A stretch of DNA of 64,000 nucleotides from Trichosporon coremiiforme (taxonomy: Eukaryota > Basidiomycota > Tremellomycetes > Trichosporonales > Trichosporonaceae). A program made the position numbers and the translations under genes. A model generated the notes under the pieces. It was not told where the DNA came from and made no database searches. It saw only the letters and a list, made by a program, of their open reading frames with translations. Within the stretch, counting starts at the first letter, position 1. Each line of letters begins with the position of its first letter. Below are positions 1 through 12,600 of the stretch, piece after piece. Where the stretch lies: positions 310,001-374,000 of the forward strand of contig BCJJ01000003.1 of NCBI GenBank assembly GCA_039545355.1. The letters are read 5' to 3'.

Positions 1-1473
1 CACAGACAGTCCGATGCACACGAGTCCGCGGATACATGTCCGTCATTACGGAGCAGGGTGCATGCAAGGGGAAGAGATCTGGCCGTCGCACGATGCACAC
101 TCATTGAGATGCCTGCGCATATTGCGCAGGTACCCGCTGGCTGCGCTCACCGCATGCAGCACGTAGTGATAGGTTGAGCCTGCATTCGCTCCCACGCAAT
201 GGTCCGAGTGGTCCAGCATCCTGGGCTCTGTAACTCTCATGAACAGGACTGGATCCTGCGGATTACCGAACTGCAACAAGGTCCCAGCCAATGATCGACG
301 AGCCTTTGCACCGATGCCGCACGCACGCACGCACGCATGGCTGCCATCTCCAGCATCCTGCGATCCTGCCTGCGAGTCCTGCAACTCCTGCACGTCTGAC
401 CGCTGGCCGCTGCGTAAGTGTTCGCCTGTAATTGTCAGAGTACGACCAAAGGCACGGCCAAGCAGGGCGAACAGGGCGAGCAGGGCGAGCACAGGCACCT
501 TACTCGTGCATTTCTGTGCGATCTGCTTCGTTCCTCGATCCTCAATCCTCAATCCTCGATCCTCGATCCTCGATCCTCAATCCTCGATCCTCGAGCGCGG
601 TCCTGCGAGCGTACCTTGCGCCCATGTGTTCCTCAATATTTGCCCTTGTGCATCCTGAACACCACACGAAATCCATGCTGCAACATTGCAGTACGACGCG
701 GACGCCGCATGGCATGCCAGAGTGCCACACCAACCAGACAGACGGAGGGGCACAGACTCATGTGTGATCGACGCACCCCGCAGCATGTCGTACTTCCGAT
801 CACAGACAACCCCAGACACAACTCGTGACCTTGGCCAATATGGGAATTAATGCCCCGATTACAATCTGACAGCGACTGACGTACGCGTAGTTGTGATACG
901 TACACCACCTCGAACAGCGGAATGTCCGGGGGGAGGGGGGGGGGGAGGACAGGATTACGCTTAACCCGATCAAGGTCACAGAGAGGTGTCACGCTGCGGA
1001 AGGTGGTCACAGTACCTTGCATTTTCGGTCGCTCCCTTTTCCCTTCGACTTCACGACATGCAACAGCCCTTGGAGGGAAGCATCGATCTCATCTCATATA
1101 TGGGCTCTTGTTAACTGTGGTAGTTGTTTTCTATTTTTTTATGTACGAGCGAGGACGCGAGACTGGGGACTGTTCAACGGTTAACGATCAACTTATACAA
1201 CATCATTCATTCTCGGATACGCGCGGCACAACGGTGGATAACGGGATAACTGGGGGATACGGATGGAGTACGGGATACGAGTGGGGAGCTTTGGTGGTGT
1301 GGTGGACAACTAGTAACGCAGGACTGGGATAACAGCAGAACACGGTAGATGCGGCAGGTGTGGTTTCCGTAGCAGGGGTTGTTGCGCTGTTAGGTTCGCA
1401 GTCGTTACGAGAGCGCTGTCTCCGACTGCTGTAAGCAGCCGGCGGATTCGTTTGGCGCGCGTTCCGGCGCTCA
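1..1473. other. gene-poor stretch at left edge
   Basis: I see no coding region with family resemblance or a sensible splice pattern. The open frames are short and follow low-complexity or simple-repeat sequence. The stretch contains a GCAC-type simple repeat near 321-335, the minisatellite at about 532-598 and a G-rich run near 929-945. It lies beyond the 3' end of the PPS1-type gene, so part of it could be 3' UTR. Confidence 0.5.
532..598. repeat. 9-bp minisatellite, unit close to TCCTCGATC
   Basis: About seven head-to-tail copies of a 9-bp unit are visible. Copies alternate between TCCTCGATC and TCCTCAATC, so they differ by a single G/A transition. No gene overlaps the array. Confidence 0.85.
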
Positions 1474-4400
1474 TTAGTTGCACAGGAAACGGCGATTCAG
1501 GCAGTGCTGGATGTGTCAGTGGCGGCCCAGACATGAAGCGCGGAATAGAAATCACTCACGAGATCACGGCAGAACGTTGGCCAGGTGTACAGGATGCGCC
1601 TGGGCGGGTCGGACAACAACGCGAGTGCCGAAGGGTCGAGCACACCTTGCGCGCGCGCCTCGCGTCGCTTCCGCTCGGCCTCCTCCGCCTCGCTCCGCGC
1701 GAGCTCAACTTCCCAGCCGAACAGCTCGTGGAAGAAGCGTAGGTTGGGCTGGATGAGGACTGGTCGTCAACTCCATACGCCAAGATAGCTGTTCTGATGC
1801 TTGTGCTCACCGTTCAGGCGCCTTGCGCGCGTCATGAGGTAGGCGTCGATGAGACCGAGACCCCTGTACTTCATGAGGTACGCCATCTGTTTGTCAGCTA
1901 CTGCAATGGTTGCCGAGCAGCTGAACTACTTACCACAATACTGGCACTCCGCGACACGCCGACGCGGCAGTGGACGAGGACGCAGCCACCCGAGGCGCGG
2001 GCTTGCTCCATCCATTCGCACGCGCGAGCAATAACGGGACGCAGCGGGTCATTGCCGTCGTCTCGGACGTCGGTCAGGTCGAGTCTGATAGTCAGCTCCA
2101 TGTACGCTCACAAAAGCGTGTGATACTTACACCTGGATTTGGCCGGCGCGTGCGGCGTTCGCGAGCGTGTTGCCACCGACCCAGCCGTGGAGCGGGTCAC
2201 AGTCCGGGTGCCCGTCGAGCAGACTCTCGCCGACACTGACAACGTGCGTGATGTTGAGCGATTTGAGCATGGAAGCGTTGCCGGCGTGCTCCAAGTTGCC
2301 GAGGTAGAGGAACGGCAGGATACGGCTCGGGAAGCCGTCGAAGCGCTTGTCGTCGAACCAGACCCGGGACTCGGACGCCGGCTGGGGAGGCGTAGCGTCG
2401 TTCGTGCGGCGTGACGGCGTGCCGCGTCCACGGTCGCGAGTATCCCGCTCCTGCGGACGCTCGGGCGAGCGTTCCCGCTGACCAGGTCCCTCCTCGTGCT
2501 CCCGTTTCCGACCGTCGGTGCGCTCCGGCGACGTTGGCGAGGACGGGTACCGGAGTAAGCCGGTCCAGTTCTTCCAGCGGCTGGGGCTCGTCGTCGGTGA
2601 CGTCTCCTCGCTGCTGCTGCCGTTCGGGCGCTTGGCGGTGCGTTCCCGACGCTCCTGCATGAGACGCGCCTCGATACGGTGAAGCAGTGGCCTGTCGGTC
2701 GGGTATAGGAAGAAGCTACGCTTGGCGTTCTGCTGCAAGTAGAGGTACGCCTCAGGAAGAGTGCAGCCGAGGCTCGCCATGATGAACGAGAGGACGAGGA
2801 TCGAGCTCTCGGTGTAACCGTCCTGGCAGTGGACGAGAATCTTGCGCTTAATGCCGGACTTGTCGCGGCCGTCGATCAGCTTGCGCATGAAGTTCACAAG
2901 CTCGATGACCTTGTCCGTCATGGTGGCTAAGTTGCGGAGCTGCCCGCTCAGGGTGCGACACGAACCAGCGCAGTCCAGAGTGACGTAGCGGTGCTCGGCG
3001 GCATGCTGTTGCGCATACATATGCGTCTCGTCTGGCGAAGTTGCGAGCTGCTGCTGCGCAGGTGGAGACTGGGCAGACGAATTGGCGGGCGATAACAGGT
3101 TGCGCAGGGCAACGGTCGCCGGGCTCGAGGACCAGTGGCCCTGCTCGGCTGCCTTGACGCGATCGAGGGCGAGCAGAGAGCGATAGGCGAGCGCCAGAAG
3201 CGCGGTGGTAGGCATGTCGGAGCATTCTGAAGCCCTGACGCAAATGTCGAAGGGCACAGTCGCACCGGCTCCATCATCGGCTCCACCGGGGACGTCCGTG
3301 TCGTTACCAACCCAGAAGCCATCGAGGACTTCAGTCGCGTGAGTCATCGCACGGCTCTCGAACGCCTCGCGCTCAAACAGGTCGACGAGCTTCGAGTTCT
3401 CGGTCGTGTTCCCGTTCGAGTCAATGTTGACGAGATCAGGGCAGAACTTCTCGACCTTGGTGAAGGGCTCCACGAGAACCCAGACACCGTACTTGACGGG
3501 CCTGTTCAGACCTTCACCGGACTCGCGCCCTTGCACGTGAGCGTAGAACTCCTCCATGCGCTGCTTGTACAGGTCGGCTTGGGCTTCTGCAATCGACTCT
3601 GCGATGTCAAGCGCGCCAGGCGTCACACCGTGACGAGTATAGAGGATGATGTCCGAGACGGTGCAGTACTTGATCTGCTGGATGTGCAGGTTGCGCAGGT
3701 TGATCTGGTTCGGAAGACGCGCGGGACGAAAGCGTCCACGAATGCGGTCCTTCTGCAAGGTCGGGGTGCGGGTGTAGCTGGGGCGGCGGCCAGGCTGCGA
3801 GGGGAACATCGGCAGATCAAACACATCCTGGCAGTGAATCGCGTTCATGAGGATGCACGACGGCCCCGGGTCGTCCTCCGAGATGTAGCTGCTGGAATCA
3901 GAGTCGGAAGATTCATCCAGCTGCATCTGAGGAGCGGTGGGGCTCTTCGACTGACAGGGATGCATGGCGACCTCGGACGACGACGGCTCCCCACGATCGT
4001 TCAGGTCAAGGTCAGAAACGATGGCCGCAGCATCGCTCAACTTGCGCTCAGTGGCGGGCGGCGTGACGGGACCGATGGACTCGGCAGTCGTCGTGGGCGA
4101 AGAGGAGATTCCGGCGTTACTGCTGTTGTAAGACTCGGCCCGTCCGTCCTCATCCTCGACGGGAGAGAGTCCAAGCTCCTGGCTAGCGTTCAGTGAGTTG
4201 ATGGGCATAGCCGCGCTGGCGGTTGGCGCCGCCTTGTCCTGGGGATGCGGAGGCGCGAGGACGAGAGACAAGCCGCGGTAAGGGGGCGGCTCGAAAGGTG
4301 GGCCATAGCCGAAGAACGCTCCCATCTCCCTGCCCTTCGCTCCGTCGTCGCTGATGCCGTGCAGCCACGGAAACATGACTTGCGACGGAGTGTCCAGCAG

Positions 4401-5114
4401 CGAGTGACGCTCGAGCAGAGCAGGGAGCTCCTCCATTCCGACGAGGCGGACGCCAGGCCGGACTTCGGGACGCTCATCCTCGAGTCCCCACTTCGGCATT
4501 CCCCAGACACCAGAGTCGTCGCTGGTCGGGAGGCCGAGTTCAGGCATAGGAACTTCCACTTCGTCAATGTCCATTTCCATATGTCCGTCATCACCGAAGT
4601 CCGCACCCAAGGGTGAGGACAGGGGGGATACGTCGCTAGATCCCGGAAGTTCGATGGGCGCCTGCAGATCCTGTGTGGGGGGAAGTGTAGCTAGAGGGTG
4701 GGGCCGACGGGGCGTCGCGTCCGCACTCGCGCTACCGTTCTCATGGACGTGGGGGGCGACTGGGAGGTGTGAGTGGGAGTGAGACAACACGGCTTCGGAA
4801 CTCCGACAGCGTTCCATCCCAACGCTGGACACATTGGGGAGGGCGGCAATATGCGTTGTCGTGACCGGGGTAGGCGGGGCGGAGATCGTGTGCAGGGCCT
4901 GGGCCAGATGCGAGGGTAAGTGGGCGAGGTTGTTGTTGTGAGCTTGCTGTCCTGCGGCTCCGGGAGGAGGAGTGGCCGGGCGGGAGTGCAGTCTCGCCGA
5001 GGCTGGGGGAGTTGCACTTCCGAGTCTTCCCGGGATCGGAGTCGAGGACCTCGACGCAAACGTCTTGTGCGCCGGCGAGGGCGGCTGCGGTGGGAGGTGC
5101 ATGACCAACGACAT
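1474..5114 (-). CDS. PPS1: Pps1-type dual-specificity protein phosphatase
   Basis: Predicted dual-specificity (Tyr/Ser/Thr) phosphatase of the fungal Pps1 family, linked in yeast to cell-cycle/S-phase control. The model has five exons: 5114-2131, 2084-1934, 1886-1811, 1759-1560 and 1506-1474. The frame is preserved across all junctions, giving about 1147 aa. The first 400 or so residues are low-complexity Ser/Pro-rich. Two phosphatase-like modules follow. The first has HCQDGYTES, where the catalytic Cys is present but the Arg of CX5R is replaced by Glu. The second, C-terminal one has the intact signature HCRVGVSRS, followed by MAYLMKY and RRLNVLIQPNLRFF. The last exon is only 33 nt and depends on a GT-AG intron. 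A degenerate first module is, to my recollection, usual in this family. The ATG at 5114 opens the long frame; a Ser/Pro-rich frame upstream (5168-5527) might be an extra 5' exon but is unsupported. Confidence 0.9.
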
Positions 5115-7736
5115 GACCCTTCAGAGAGGTGATTGCTAATACACTCTGGGGTGCGGGCACGCGAGCTCTACCGAGTGTGTGGTCGGATGGTGTCGGTGGC
5201 AATGAGAGGCCGGGCGGTGAGAGCTGCGGGGGTCACCTCGGTAGGTCGGTGCGATTGCGGAACGGTGTACGCTGCGATTTGTCGTCTGTCGAGGCTGGAG
5301 GATTGGGTGGATGCGAAATCGATGTCAGCGGGGGTATGGGGAGGCGGGGGTTGCTCGGGGAGGGTCGGTCGCGTGAGGAATGGAGACGACGGGACTACGG
5401 GCGGGCCAGATACGGTGGAGCGAGAGCGTGAGAGGCGGTCGCTGTCTATTGTTGTCGGCGTCTTAGGGTTATGTGGATGGGTTGAGGACGGTGAAGTAGA
5501 TCTCGATGAAGGCGGCGGAGATGGCACGCAGACGAGGAAGCGGCAGCACAGCAGCTAGGGGGCGAGGCAGTGGTGTGTGTGTGGATCAGGTTCGGGAATG
5601 GTAGGGGGCAGAGAGCGATGGATGGAGGATTGGATCTACGTTGCGGGTTGCGGCTTGGTGCGGGGTCACCGGAGTGAGCGGGGTGAGCGGGGTTCGCATG
5701 GCCTTGGCGGGATGTGGTTGGCGAGCGATAGGGGTTGATCTCGCTTAATCACCCAGTGACGGTGTCCAAAGCCTGGTTCACCCTGCGCCCGGCGATAGGG
5801 AAAGGGCGCGGATAGGGTTTGACGGTGGCCAGGCAGGCTTGCAGTTTCAGGCGGGGGTTCAGACCAGTGCAGGGAAGGCGATGGGCATTGCAGGATATGT
5901 GTGGTGGGAGTATTCAGCAGCCCTATGACTCAATCACAGTAGTGATGGCCGACCGCGACCAAAAGGCAGCCAGACAGGCCACACAGCGCTGGCGTCTGAT
6001 CCAGACACAGGCGTAAAGGCTTGGGGCACGAGGTCCCAGGTCCCAAGAGCGACAGCTTGGCCAGAAGCTAGCCTGATCTCGGTGGGATATTGGGATGGCG
6101 GAACGGCAGAAGACGGCAACTCGGCAGTACGGCCACCACTACAGATCACGTTAATGCCAATTGCGGGCAGCTCGTGCTGGTCAGCTGGGTGCGGGGTGTC
6201 CTGATTTCCGGGCTTGTCGTGGTGAGAAGCGCGGAAGCACGGCCAGAACCCATACAGAAGGTGGCCCAGGTCGCGAGCCAAGCCGGCACCCAAGACCTGT
6301 ACCTGCGTGTTGGAAATGGCGGTGGCCCTGTTAAGCGCAAGCCACTGATGCACGCTGGCACTGGCGAGGCAGGGCTGGCGTCGTCTGCGTTCGCGCGTCT
6401 GCGAGTGTGCGTAGGCGCATGCAGGAGAGCATGATGTGCTGGGAGGCTCGTATCGCATCAGGCCGATGGGATACCTTGAGATACCTGAGATTGCAGGGTC
6501 CAGGCCCCGGGCTCAGCTCAGGTACGCGCTGCGCTGCAGCTCAGGTCCGCCCCCATGCCCCCTGCCCTCGCCGCGATGCCGTGCGCTGCTGACCTCGCGT
6601 TGGCTGGACGGCTCCGATTCTCTCCTCGTCCCCGCGGGGCCGGTCCGTTCAGGACATAAGCTACGTGCGCTGTGTCAATGCGCGGCGGCGGCTACATCAC
6701 AACACTCCTGCCCATCCCATCCACTCCAACGTACCAATGTACGACGACGACTTCAAGCATGCAACGGACAGTTTCCGGAGAGACAGACGCCAGCTTCACA
6801 GGCACCTGTCGCACAGGCTAGCGGATTGGCACTCTGGCGCTTACGAGCCTTGGACCTGGCGGGCGCCAGACCTTGCTCTCGCAGCCAATGTGCCAATCTC
6901 GCCCAGCAGCATTTGGTATCTTGGGCGACATTCTGGGCACATGACCAGCGACGCCCCAACGCGGTCATGTCCGACCAATCAGCGCCGAGTGCTACCCGCT
7001 TCCACACAGCCCACCCACTCAGCAAGACACCCCTCTCGTACATCATCCTTTGACTGCTGGCAGCTAGCTGCTGGATAGCTCGCCACAGATGGCAGATGCT
7101 TCAGGCGTCGCGTCTGTCAACAAATCCTGAAGGACTGACCGAATTAGCTCGACTAGCTCGACTCGAGAACTGCAAGACGTCATTACGAACCTTACTCCAA
7201 GTCATTTCACGATTCCTGGCCGATCTCATTAACCCCGCAAGGCAATTCCAGCGATCGCGCCTCCCTCCCTATGCCTCATTTCTACTCGCCGAATCCCACA
7301 GAAGCGTGGGTAATCGTGGGCTGCTCTCGTCAGTCTTGCTTCCGGCCAACTCTGTCTTGGGGTCGAATACTACTCATACACGAGCACCTGACCTCTTATT
7401 CTTCGATGGCCGCCAGACCGCGATGTGGCCCATCACTCCATTGAATTGCAGAATGAATGCGTGTTTGACCCTTGCCAGCGCGACGAGCAGACCTCGTGAT
7501 CTCAGCCACAGCGCGACCCGCACAGAGGACGGTCATATGGGCAGCGATGGAGATCACTTCAACCCTATCTCCAGCTCGCAGCCCGATTATGAGACTGCGT
7601 ACACCGAACATCCAAATCATACATCATAGTACACGCGGTGCCTCTCCTTCCGTCTGACGTTGAACCGTAAATAGACATCATGCCACCGCGTTATCTGCCT
7701 ATCTCTGGATATGGGAGGGCAGTGTCTGCAGACTCT
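5115..7736. other. 2.6-kb gene-poor interval
   Basis: This lies between the start of the PPS1-type gene and the 3' end of the RAD1/XPF gene. Several open frames exist on both strands (for example 6436-7053 and 7096-7629 on the plus strand), but none resembles a known protein or joins through consensus introns. The first few hundred bases presumably hold the PPS1 promoter and 5' UTR. The rest may be regulatory, non-coding RNA or a lineage-specific gene I cannot recognise. Confidence 0.45.
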
Positions 7737-10700
7737 TCACCACCTCCGGCGCCGTCCGTCATGATGCAAGAAGCGATACGCCTTGGTGCCGTTCTCCTCG
7801 CCAAGTATGCGCTTCACCTGCTCCGCGTCCATCTCGACCAGCTCTCGTATGCTTCCGACGTTCGCCATGACGTGCCGGAAGTTATGCCCGTTCACACCAG
7901 GAATAGCACGCAGCATCTCGACAGCCACGGCGTTCTCGACGTGTGGCTGTAGCGATTCAGGACCGTCCGCGCTGCTCAAGCCCTTCTTCACTGCCGAATC
8001 TTCACCCGGCTCATCATGATTAAGCTTGAGGTCAGACAGGATCTTGACGGACTCATGCGGCGATGACGACCAGATGATGCGCAGTCGAGGGAAGTGCAGG
8101 GCGAGCAGGGTCAGCTTCGCCTGTAGGTAGAATGTGTCCTTCCACTCGTCGACGTCGCCGCCCCGGCCAGCTGCCTCGCGCCGGGCGTCCTCCTGCGTCT
8201 GTCGATCCGATCAGTTCCTGCTCCTCGGCACATGCATTTCAGTGCACTAAACTCACCCGAATGCCGAACTTATCTTCTTCGAACTCAATCAGCAGGATGC
8301 ACGTTTCGTAGTGTGCGGTCATCGCCTCGCATTGCGTATGCCTGGAACCGTCAGCGGAAGCCTCCGATAAGGACCATGGAACCATGGAAGGTAAATGGCA
8401 GAATGATTCTCACAGACGTCCATTAGCGAGCGACTGCTCCAGGTCGGGCAACGCTTTGCGTTCCACACACATCTTGGGTGTCAAGACGTAATCTCCAACC
8501 GTAAGAGTTGCGGGCACCACCTTGATGCCGGCGGCATCGATGAGGGACGGCAGCAGGGCGCCGAATTCGCGAATGTCGACGATGATCTGACGCGATCAGT
8601 ACGTGATCTATCCGGTGTTTCATGAATCTCATAACTCACCTGAGGGGCCGGCGCTCCATCACCACCGCCCGCATTGCGGCTAGAGTACGTCGTGCGAACG
8701 CGAGAGACCGTGTCCGCCATGGGGGCGCGCGGATTGTTGTTGAATATGGGGATGACCATGCCACCTCTGTCCTCGATCAACTTCTTGAACGCTTCAGCCT
8801 CGCGCGCCACAGTTGCCAAGAAACGATCTTCCTCGAAAGAGTTTGTGTAGGTCATCTGGTACACTCGCAACGAGAGACCGGGATTACAGTTGCGGTAAAC
8901 CTGTATAGTCAGCGGGCTTACACACTATGGACTTACTTCAAGACGCCGAATAAACGCTAAGTTTGGCTCATACATGATAACGAACCGCGGCCGCAGCTCC
9001 TGAAGCAGGATATCGTCGTCCTCACCACCGTAGGGGCGAATGATTACACTGTCCTCGGGGGCCAAAAGGCCATAGTCAGTCGACCAGTCCTCCAGTAAGC
9101 CCTCTCCCTCCATCCACCGGTGAAAGCGAGGCATCAGATCCTCTTCCTCGAGGACACCTGCACGAGCCAGCAGGCTGGCGGTCGCGTTCTCCGCCAGTGG
9201 AGGAGCTGATGACGCGCTCCCAGGACCCGCCTCACTGTCTTGCGGTCGAAGACTCCTGAACATCAGCGTTGGATGGCGCCCCAACGTACTCGTTGATAGC
9301 CCACTGCACCTGAGCATCCTCCAGGGATGTGCCCTCACTGGCGAAAGCCGATAACTCCTTCATGGTGGTCTCCTTCACGGTATCCTTTCGTGACATCTGC
9401 ATGGGAGCGCCGGCCCTCTGTCGTCTTCTCTTATAGGAAGGAACGCCTCTCCGGTACTCTTGCCTCTTCTTCTCCATAGCTCCTTTCGAAGCGTCCAGCT
9501 GATCGGCATTTGCCCCATCTGTGTAGCGGGCCGGGTTGGCTAGTCGGTCACCGTTCTTCTCGTACTGCCAGTTGCTGAGGAAGAGAGTCTCCATCATCTT
9601 GCGACCACCACCTTCGGAGAATGGTGGGTCTGTTGGCTCCATGGTCGTCAAGTATTGGCGCAGCTGAAGACAAGTCTGGTCAGAATGGCACATCACGAGC
9701 ACTGTGTTCGTTCCCGGCAGGTCTGATGGTCAGCGAATGGTCGCTCTGTCAACTCACTGGCATGGGACTCTGACACAGTGGCGATAGTGTCCTCGATCTC
9801 CTTCAGCACCTTCGCCAGAAGTACCCACTTTGGCTGTTCTTCCAGCACCGGCTCGTGACCCTTCCTAACTCTGGTCTCCACTCGCGAAGAGAGATCCGCG
9901 TCCAGAGAAAAGACCACCGGTCGGAAGACAGGCGGCGCCTCGACAGTTGTCACATCTTGCAGCTCATCCTCGTCGTTGTCATCGATCTCCAACTGTCTCG
10001 GATGCGGTATCGTTTCCATCTGTGAGGCAACTTCGACCATGACCTCGTCTTCCTCGGTTTCCGGGATGCCGCCTATCGGCCGATCGCGGGCTGCCTCTAG
10101 CTCACGAACGGCCTCCATTTCCTCCTCATATTCTTCTCTGGCGCTTTCCCCGTTGCTGGTAGCATTGGACTCCCGGTGACGCTCCCCGTCTGGAATCAGC
10201 GTACTCGCTGTACCCTCGAGTGTGATCTTGGGCTTCGATACACGCAGCTGGGATGCTGATACGAGCTCGGCGGCGGCGGGAGCGTTGAACCAGTCATGGA
10301 GGTACTGTTGGGGCCCGAAAGTTTTCTTCTGGGCGAGGAAGTGCTGCCGCTGCAGAGTGTTGATATAGGCGGCGAACGTAGCGGAGTCGTACTCGAGTAG
10401 CCAAGTCTGCAGATCTCGAAGCTCTGCCAGAGCTTGTACGTGGATCTTCGTCTTCATGCCCACCTTGTGCCATACCGGTCGCAACCGCATGTACACAATG
10501 GTGTCGAAGTTCTTGAACTGCGCATTCCGTACTGTCAAGTCCTCGAGATCAAGATTCTGATTGTCAGCCCCAAACAGCCACCGCGCAAGCTTACCAGAGA
10601 ATGGTCGCGCTTGAGCTCAACGAGCATTGCCTCCATGCACTCCGTGATCGCGTCTTGACAACGTCGCATCAGCTCCGTCATGGGTTGGTACATCTCCACG

Positions 10701-11558
10701 ACCTCTGCCTTCCTCGATGCTAGCGATTCCTTCACCGGCTCGAAGAATCTGGTGTCAGCTGCAGACGAAAGTCGAGGGAGCTCACCGAGGCCAAAGCATG
10801 ACACTATTCATGTTCAGGTTGACCAGCATGTCCTTCAATGGTGACAAGCCATGGGCGAAGATCTCGGGCTCGTCCGAGAAAGCCTTACAGAAGCCGCTCT
10901 GGGGTTAGATCGTGACAGTCAAAGCGAGGCTCACCTGGTTCTGTCTCCGGTACAGGCGAACAGCAAACTCTTCCAGACTTCCTCGCTTCACGCTGCTGGT
11001 GAGAAGAAGTGTTAACCTAGTAAACATACGTCTCAGAATGAAGCACCACGATGCCTGTGATCAACTCCACGGGTATCGTTTTCTCTGATAAAGTCAGCCA
11101 AAGCGTGAGCAGACTCGGCTCACTTAGCAAGTCTGTGACAAGGATCTTGCTCGTTACAGAGTACAAACCGCCCCCCTTGTACATGTCTCGTCTGATATTG
11201 GTTAGCTCCAGCGCAATGTGCGAAGCTCACCGTTCATTGACACTCATTTCGTACGTCAATATCCTGAACCCGGGATCGCGCACTCCCATGATGCCAAGCT
11301 CGTCTCCAATTCCAGCCTCATCTTCCGGACGCGCGTTAATAACGAGTACTAGATCTTCCTTCTTATCGTAGGTCTTCAGAAGCGCGCACACAATCTGAGG
11401 TGTTAGCTGCTGAAAGCGCGAAGTGAGCTTACTCGACGCAAACCGAGTCCCTTCGCGATGATGAGGAGGTCGTCCTTCTGCGGCCGACATATCTCTCGAA
11501 TGATTTGCTTGTGGAAAGGAAGATAGGGGATGTGTCTTCGCTCGATGCGCTCCGACAT
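7737..11558 (-). CDS. RAD1: DNA repair endonuclease XPF/Rad1
   Basis: Catalytic subunit of the XPF-ERCC1 (Rad1-Rad10) structure-specific endonuclease, which cuts 5' of lesions in nucleotide excision repair and acts in crosslink repair and single-strand annealing. The gene is split by many short introns (about ten). The N-terminus has the helicase-like start [11 protein letters not shown] and IAKGLGLRR. The nuclease core near 8420-8500 reads VGDYVLTPK then VERKALPD, matching GDXnERKX3D. It is followed by a segment ending [14 protein letters not shown]. The last exon holds the helix-hairpin-helix region ([17 protein letters not shown]) that binds the ERCC1 partner. The usual Ser after ERK is Ala here. 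I took the start as the ATG at 11558; an in-frame ATG at 11693 would add 45 residues without XPF similarity. It is divergent from the AIM41 gene. Confidence 0.93.
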
Positions 11559-11820
11559 CTCTGCAGCGTGCGGCGGCGAGACAAAGAGATGCGAGGAAGA
11601 CGAAATGAGCCTGGTTGAGTCGACTGCCCAACATTGCTCGAAGACGTCACAGTGGCGTGCCTCCACCGGCGCTAACCTTCCCACGCTTGCCATTGTTTTC
11701 GTCCTTCACCCCGCTCTGAGGCGGGGGTGGTCTGCTCAGGAACGTCCGGCACTTCTCGAGATTTCGAAAAGTCGAGATTGTCCGTCACCTATTCCCCCCC
11801 TTCACTCCGTCACCGCCGCC

Positions 11821-12504
11821 ATGTTTGCCCACTCGCTCCGTTTCGCTACCCCCGCCGTGCGCGCTCTGCACACTTCGGCTTTCCTCCGCGCTGCTGAGAA
11901 GTCTGCCGCCGAGATCGCGCTCCGCGACGGTCTCAAGGCTGCCATGAAGGCCAAGGACAAGCCGGCCGTCCACACCATCAAGACTATTCTCAGCGACGTC
12001 ACGAACCTTGCCAAGACTGGACCAAACCCGGACGAGCCGGCCACTCAGGAGGGCGTCATCAACACCATTCGCAAAGGTATCGAGAAGCGGGTGAGTACTG
12101 AACCCGGCGAACCAGCGAGTTATCTGCACTGCACCAGTGTCGTCGACCGGCAGCGCGTCCTGTACCATCAAACTGGTATGCGGGAAATCCCAAGCTTCGT
12201 TCTTGGTAAACACAGCTGACCGCAGAAATCTGCTGCTGCTGAGTTCGACCCCAGCTCGGAACACGCCGCCTCACTGCTCGCCGAGGCTCAGCTCCTGCAG
12301 TCGTACATGCCGGCCGGACCGTCGCCGGAGGCTGTCCAGGCTATCATCGACGAGATCGTGGCCGGTCTTCCCGCCGACGTTCGTAGTGGCCGTGGTGCGA
12401 CCGGCCAGGTCATGAAGGCGCTCTGGGAGCGTCTCGGCGAGGCCCGCGCGGCCGTCGACAAGAAGGACGTCGCTGCGCGCGTCCAGGCTGCGATCGGTAA
12501 ATAA
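11821..12504 (+). CDS. AIM41: mitochondrial YqeY-domain protein (Aim41)
   Basis: Small protein of the YqeY/Aim41 family; related YqeY domains occur fused to or near tRNA amidotransferase components, and yeast Aim41 is mitochondrial. Two exons (11821-12090 and 12226-12504) give 182 aa. The first about 22 residues are rich in Arg, Ser, Ala and His without acid residues, as in a mitochondrial presequence. The YqeY core includes LRDGLKAAMKAKD, TIKTILSDV and, near the C-terminus, GATGQVMKALWERL. The intron has a gtgagt donor and a ctgac branch close to its acceptor. It is convergent with the FCP1-like gene, whose stop lies 96 bp away. Confidence 0.88.
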
Positions 12505-12600
12505 AACTGTATCCGCTGCAAAAGTGTGTCGGGTACAAAATGGCATGGCTGTCTATGTACTGTACTGAATATGAAAATATACACAACTCTGAAGATGGGA

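Noticed and set aside
321..335. GCAC simple repeat as a possible telomere or subtelomere mark
   Set aside because: The run is too short and unlike fungal telomeric repeats (TTAGGG-type); no other end-of-chromosome feature is present.
5133..5558. plus-strand open frame upstream of the PPS1-type gene
   Set aside because: Gly/Arg/Val-rich with no domain; the complementary strand is Ser/Pro-rich and could instead be 5' leader of PPS1.
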